A stretch of 64,000 bases of DNA. Source: Cryomorpha sp963748925. GTDB taxonomy: Bacteria > Bacteroidota > Bacteroidia > Flavobacteriales_D > Cryomorphaceae. Both the position numbers and the translations under genes were made by a program. Location of the stretch: positions 24,193-88,192 of the forward strand of contig CAVVKG010000004.1 in NCBI GenBank assembly GCA_963748925.1, in the 5' to 3' direction. The notes beneath the pieces were generated by a model. The model did not search any database and was not told the origin of the DNA. It saw nothing but the letters and a program-made list of their open reading frames with translations. Below, one piece after another: positions 61,552 through 64,000 of the stretch (position 1 is the first letter of the stretch; each line of letters begins with the position of its first letter).

Positions 61552-63876
61552 TTACATGCAAACGGCACAAAAGTCTTTTTTGATATACTCATCACGCTGA
61601 ATTTGAAATGATCTATTTAACCATTCGCAATAGCGTGCCTGATTAGATTTTTTTACTGAACCCATATAACCACGATAGATAGATTGTTCCATGGAATTTC
61701 TGATAAGCGTCGCGGTTTTAGCCAGTACAAAATATCCATCTTCCGAAAGCAGTTCTTTTTCATAAAATGGATGAAGAATATCTATCGCGATTCTAAATTT
61801 ATAGAAGTAGTTGCAAAAAAGAGCCAGCTCTGTCGCTTCTTTCGGGGTGAAATCGCCCTGCCTTACGAGAGTGGCAATGGCTTGAAAATAAGCATCCACA
61901 TGCTGCCACGTATTGTGGGCTACATAATAGTGGATACCCGCCAGAAGTACATTGACTTTGAGTCTTATCAGATCGCTTGGCGAGATTTCATTGGTATCCA
62001 GCGCAGCAATCATGGTCCTTAACTCTTCCGGAGAGATACTTGTTGCTACTCCTCTGGTTTCATAACTCATTGAGTACCTTGAAAACCAGTACTTGGTAAG
62101 GAAGTGGGCGAAATTAAAAACTTGTTTCGAAGAGCTGGTATCCACGTCTTCAATAAAAGCCTGCACTAAAATTGAGTCCATTGAGTTCACAGTATACCCG
62201 ATGGATGATGCACCCAGAAGATTTGTTTTCAACTCAGCTCTTCCCTTTAAGGAGTCAATTAAGCCTACTTCTATATTCTGGTTAGCCAAAATATAATCTT
62301 CTCTCAAAATTTTATTCCAGGGGAGGAAATTTACTGTTAATGAACTATCATAATAGCTGGCAATTAAAAGGTCTGCATACGAGGCTATATTCAAGCTTGT
62401 ATCAATGAAAGCGCGAATATGAGTTTTACGTTGTTCGTATAACAAGGAATCAAAAAAAGCGGTTTTGTTATTCTTCAAATAACGCTTAATTTCTGAGTGA
62501 GATTTCTCCTTGAGCTCGTCAATGTCTTCCTCCTCGATTTGTGCATTCATTAGTTCCCAGTTCTCACTTGTTTCAATTTGAACCGCATTCATATTAAAAT
62601 CATTCTGATTCAGCAGTTTAAAAACTGCTTCTTTGCGGTGTTCGAGAAGTTTCTGATTAAACCAGGATGCTCCTTCGACAGAAGCATAGCACGCAACCCG
62701 CACTTCATTGATATAAGGACCCCATTCCAGAAGTTGATTAAAAGGAATAAAGCTAACTGAGTAAAACTCTTTCTCGCTTCTTTTATAAGTTACCTCAACG
62801 TCCACGGAATCTCTTAGGGCTACCACATTATCCCCAGGCAAAATAGCATGAGCAATGCTGTCCTCACTTATATCATAATAGGGTTTTAGCTCTGCTAATG
62901 GATAAATTGCACTAGGAGCCTCAACCGGGAATGAGTAATCGCATAGCTTATTGTCATTGATAACGATAATATTCGGTTCCCAGACTTTATCGCTCAGATA
63001 ATTGGGAACCTCCCCGAGCTTCACTTTGATCTTTCGCGGGTTGTTTGCTTCATTTAACCGGTAGAGATCATTTTTATAAATAGGTCTTTTCATCTCACCA
63101 TCATGCACAGCAGATATATGAAATTGGTTTTCCTTATTACATGGTAACTGTTCGCGCAGAATTATATCTAATGCCAGACCGTCGTTGACATTTTTTATAA
63201 CATTCTGAAAAAATAATATATCGTGAAAGTAAAAGTAAATTGAATTCCCTTCAATTATAAGGCTATTGGCAAACAGCATGGTTTCATACGTTTTTGCCTC
63301 GTTCTTGCAGGTAAACTCTGATGGACGTACACCCCAGGACACCTCCGAATTTTGAAATGCTTCAGGAAGTTGAATTTCATTTGAAGAAAACACCTGAGCA
63401 GCATAGATCTGTTTGTTTTTGGAAACCAAATACCCTAAGGCCATTTTAGTAAAATGAGGATAAATCATGTTTTCATAATGCGGTGGTGAATGAAGCCACC
63501 CATTAAAGAGGCTGTCTGCAATTTGTTCTGAGCTTAAAAAATATCCTTCAACATTTATTCTAGGCACTGTGGCTACGTTTTCTCCTACATATGTTCTGTT
63601 TCCGTTATAATAAGCTACCCGCTCAGAAGGTGTTTCTTTGGTAAATGTTTTTTGAAAATGGCTTAGCTTATCATAATGAGACATATACCAGGCCTGATCT
63701 CTGGCGGCTTTTAAAAGCACCGTATCCAGCTCAAGCGGCTGAAGGTTCAAACTATCTCTTAAGATATTGACTTTCTGCAAAACAAGCCCTTCAACCTGAG
63801 TCTGAGTAAAACCGAAAGTTACCAAAGCAAGATGAACAACAACTATCAATGCATACTTCAACAATCTATTCCGCAT
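61552..63876 (-). CDS. CAP-domain (SCP/PR1) exported protein with a long novel C-terminal region
   Basis: This 774-residue protein has a signal peptide 'LALVTFGFTQ' and a CAP domain at residues ~28-165: 'VNILRDSLNLQPLELDTVLLKAARDQAWYMSHYDKLSHFQ', 'YVGENVATVP', 'SPPHYENMIYPHFTKMALGY'. The His and Glu residues of the CAP pocket are present. The other ~600 residues, including 'VEVTYKRSEKEFYSVSFIPFNQLLEWGPYINEVRVACYASVEGASWFNQKLLEHRKEAVFKLL' (OmpA/TPR-like spacing) and helical repeats to the end, are not recognised. Residues near 415-500 slightly resemble an OmpA-like periplasmic fold. It is a single gene. Confidence 0.82.
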   Translation of the reverse strand: MRNRLLKYALIVVVHLALVTFGFTQTQVEGLVLQKVNILRDSLNLQPLELDTVLLKAARDQAWYMSHYDKLSHFQKTFTKETPSERVAYYNGNRTYVGENVATVPRINVEGYFLSSEQIADSLFNGWLHSPPHYENMIYPHFTKMALGYLVSKNKQIYAAQVFSSNEIQLPEAFQNSEVSWGVRPSEFTCKNEAKTYETMLFANSLIIEGNSIYFYFHDILFFQNVIKNVNDGLALDIILREQLPCNKENQFHISAVHDGEMKRPIYKNDLYRLNEANNPRKIKVKLGEVPNYLSDKVWEPNIIVINDNKLCDYSFPVEAPSAIYPLAELKPYYDISEDSIAHAILPGDNVVALRDSVDVEVTYKRSEKEFYSVSFIPFNQLLEWGPYINEVRVACYASVEGASWFNQKLLEHRKEAVFKLLNQNDFNMNAVQIETSENWELMNAQIEEEDIDELKEKSHSEIKRYLKNNKTAFFDSLLYEQRKTHIRAFIDTSLNIASYADLLIASYYDSSLTVNFLPWNKILREDYILANQNIEVGLIDSLKGRAELKTNLLGASSIGYTVNSMDSILVQAFIEDVDTSSSKQVFNFAHFLTKYWFSRYSMSYETRGVATSISPEELRTMIAALDTNEISPSDLIRLKVNVLLAGIHYYVAHNTWQHVDAYFQAIATLVRQGDFTPKEATELALFCNYFYKFRIAIDILHPFYEKELLSEDGYFVLAKTATLIRNSMEQSIYRGYMGSVKKSNQARYCEWLNRSFQIQRDEYIKKDFCAVCM

Positions 63877-64000
63877 TTTAAATTGTTATAAGGGTGTTTT
63901 TTCAGTTTCAATTTTCTCAAAGCGATCACAAAATAGAGATTTGTTTGAGATTCCAATTAAAGTATTGAGTAAAACCCGGTAATTTTTTTGGACGAGTCGG

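Overview
The window looks like chromosome from a free-living, probably aquatic member of the Bacteroidota, near Flavobacteriales or Cryomorphaceae-type bacteria. The evidence is a moderate-to-low GC content, several secreted proteins ending in type IX secretion (Por) sorting domains, OmpA and PorT-like outer-membrane proteins, FKBP-type lipoproteins, and candidate promoters with the Bacteroidota -7 element TAnnTTTG. Shine-Dalgarno sequences are rare. I saw no rRNA, tRNA, CRISPR array, prophage or complete insertion sequence. The exact genus cannot be read from the sequence.

Layout. 0-10 kb: small housekeeping and repair genes (TfoX-N protein, membrane protein, AlkD-like protein), then nrnA and two FKBP lipoproteins with overlapping frames, then an RsmI-like methyltransferase and an LMW phosphatase flanked on both sides by repeats. 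These are followed by a MuiA-like gene broken by two in-frame stops and a PqiA-like membrane protein. 10-22 kb: aconitase, two related modular secreted proteins with dockerin-like ends, an OMP, and an OmpA/partner pair. 22-33 kb: fhs, an Rrf2 Fe-S-type regulator with a palindrome over its own promoter, a cold-shock protein with clear promoter and terminator, an MGMT, a tricorn-type protease, a 121-bp tandem array, and a Tyr/Gly-rich secreted protein with a C-terminal frameshift.

33-44 kb is the most interesting part. A plus-strand group (alpha/beta hydrolase, M17 aminopeptidase, ATP-grasp ligase, MsrA-like and MsrB) faces a tightly coupled five-gene minus-strand operon: a second alpha/beta hydrolase, an ATP-grasp ligase with a 200-residue histone-H1-like Lys/Ala/Pro tail, a GCS2 carboxylate-amine ligase, a class I glutamine amidotransferase and a permuted ATP-grasp-like protein. 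Together they look like a pathway that builds and trims an unknown peptide-like or amide metabolite, or modifies a protein.

44-64 kb: a DUF6090-type membrane protein, T9SS cargo (SGNH hydrolase, Ycf48/BNR-like protein, HYR-like protein), a MATE-like transporter, a SpoIIE-type phosphatase with a STAS-like partner, an AraC regulator, a histidine kinase/response regulator pair, a large mosaic repeat block (58.6-60.0 kb), a small-multidrug-export-family protein, a DUF4349 lipoprotein and a CAP-domain protein.

Three non-coding themes recur. First, a mosaic repeat family made of 8-mers and two conserved blocks occurs at about 4.6, 6.1 and 58.6-60.0 kb. Second, the palindrome TCACCCRAAWRGGTGA lies upstream of three separate genes. 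Third, a 121-bp array with three potential hairpins per unit lies at 29.1-29.8 kb.
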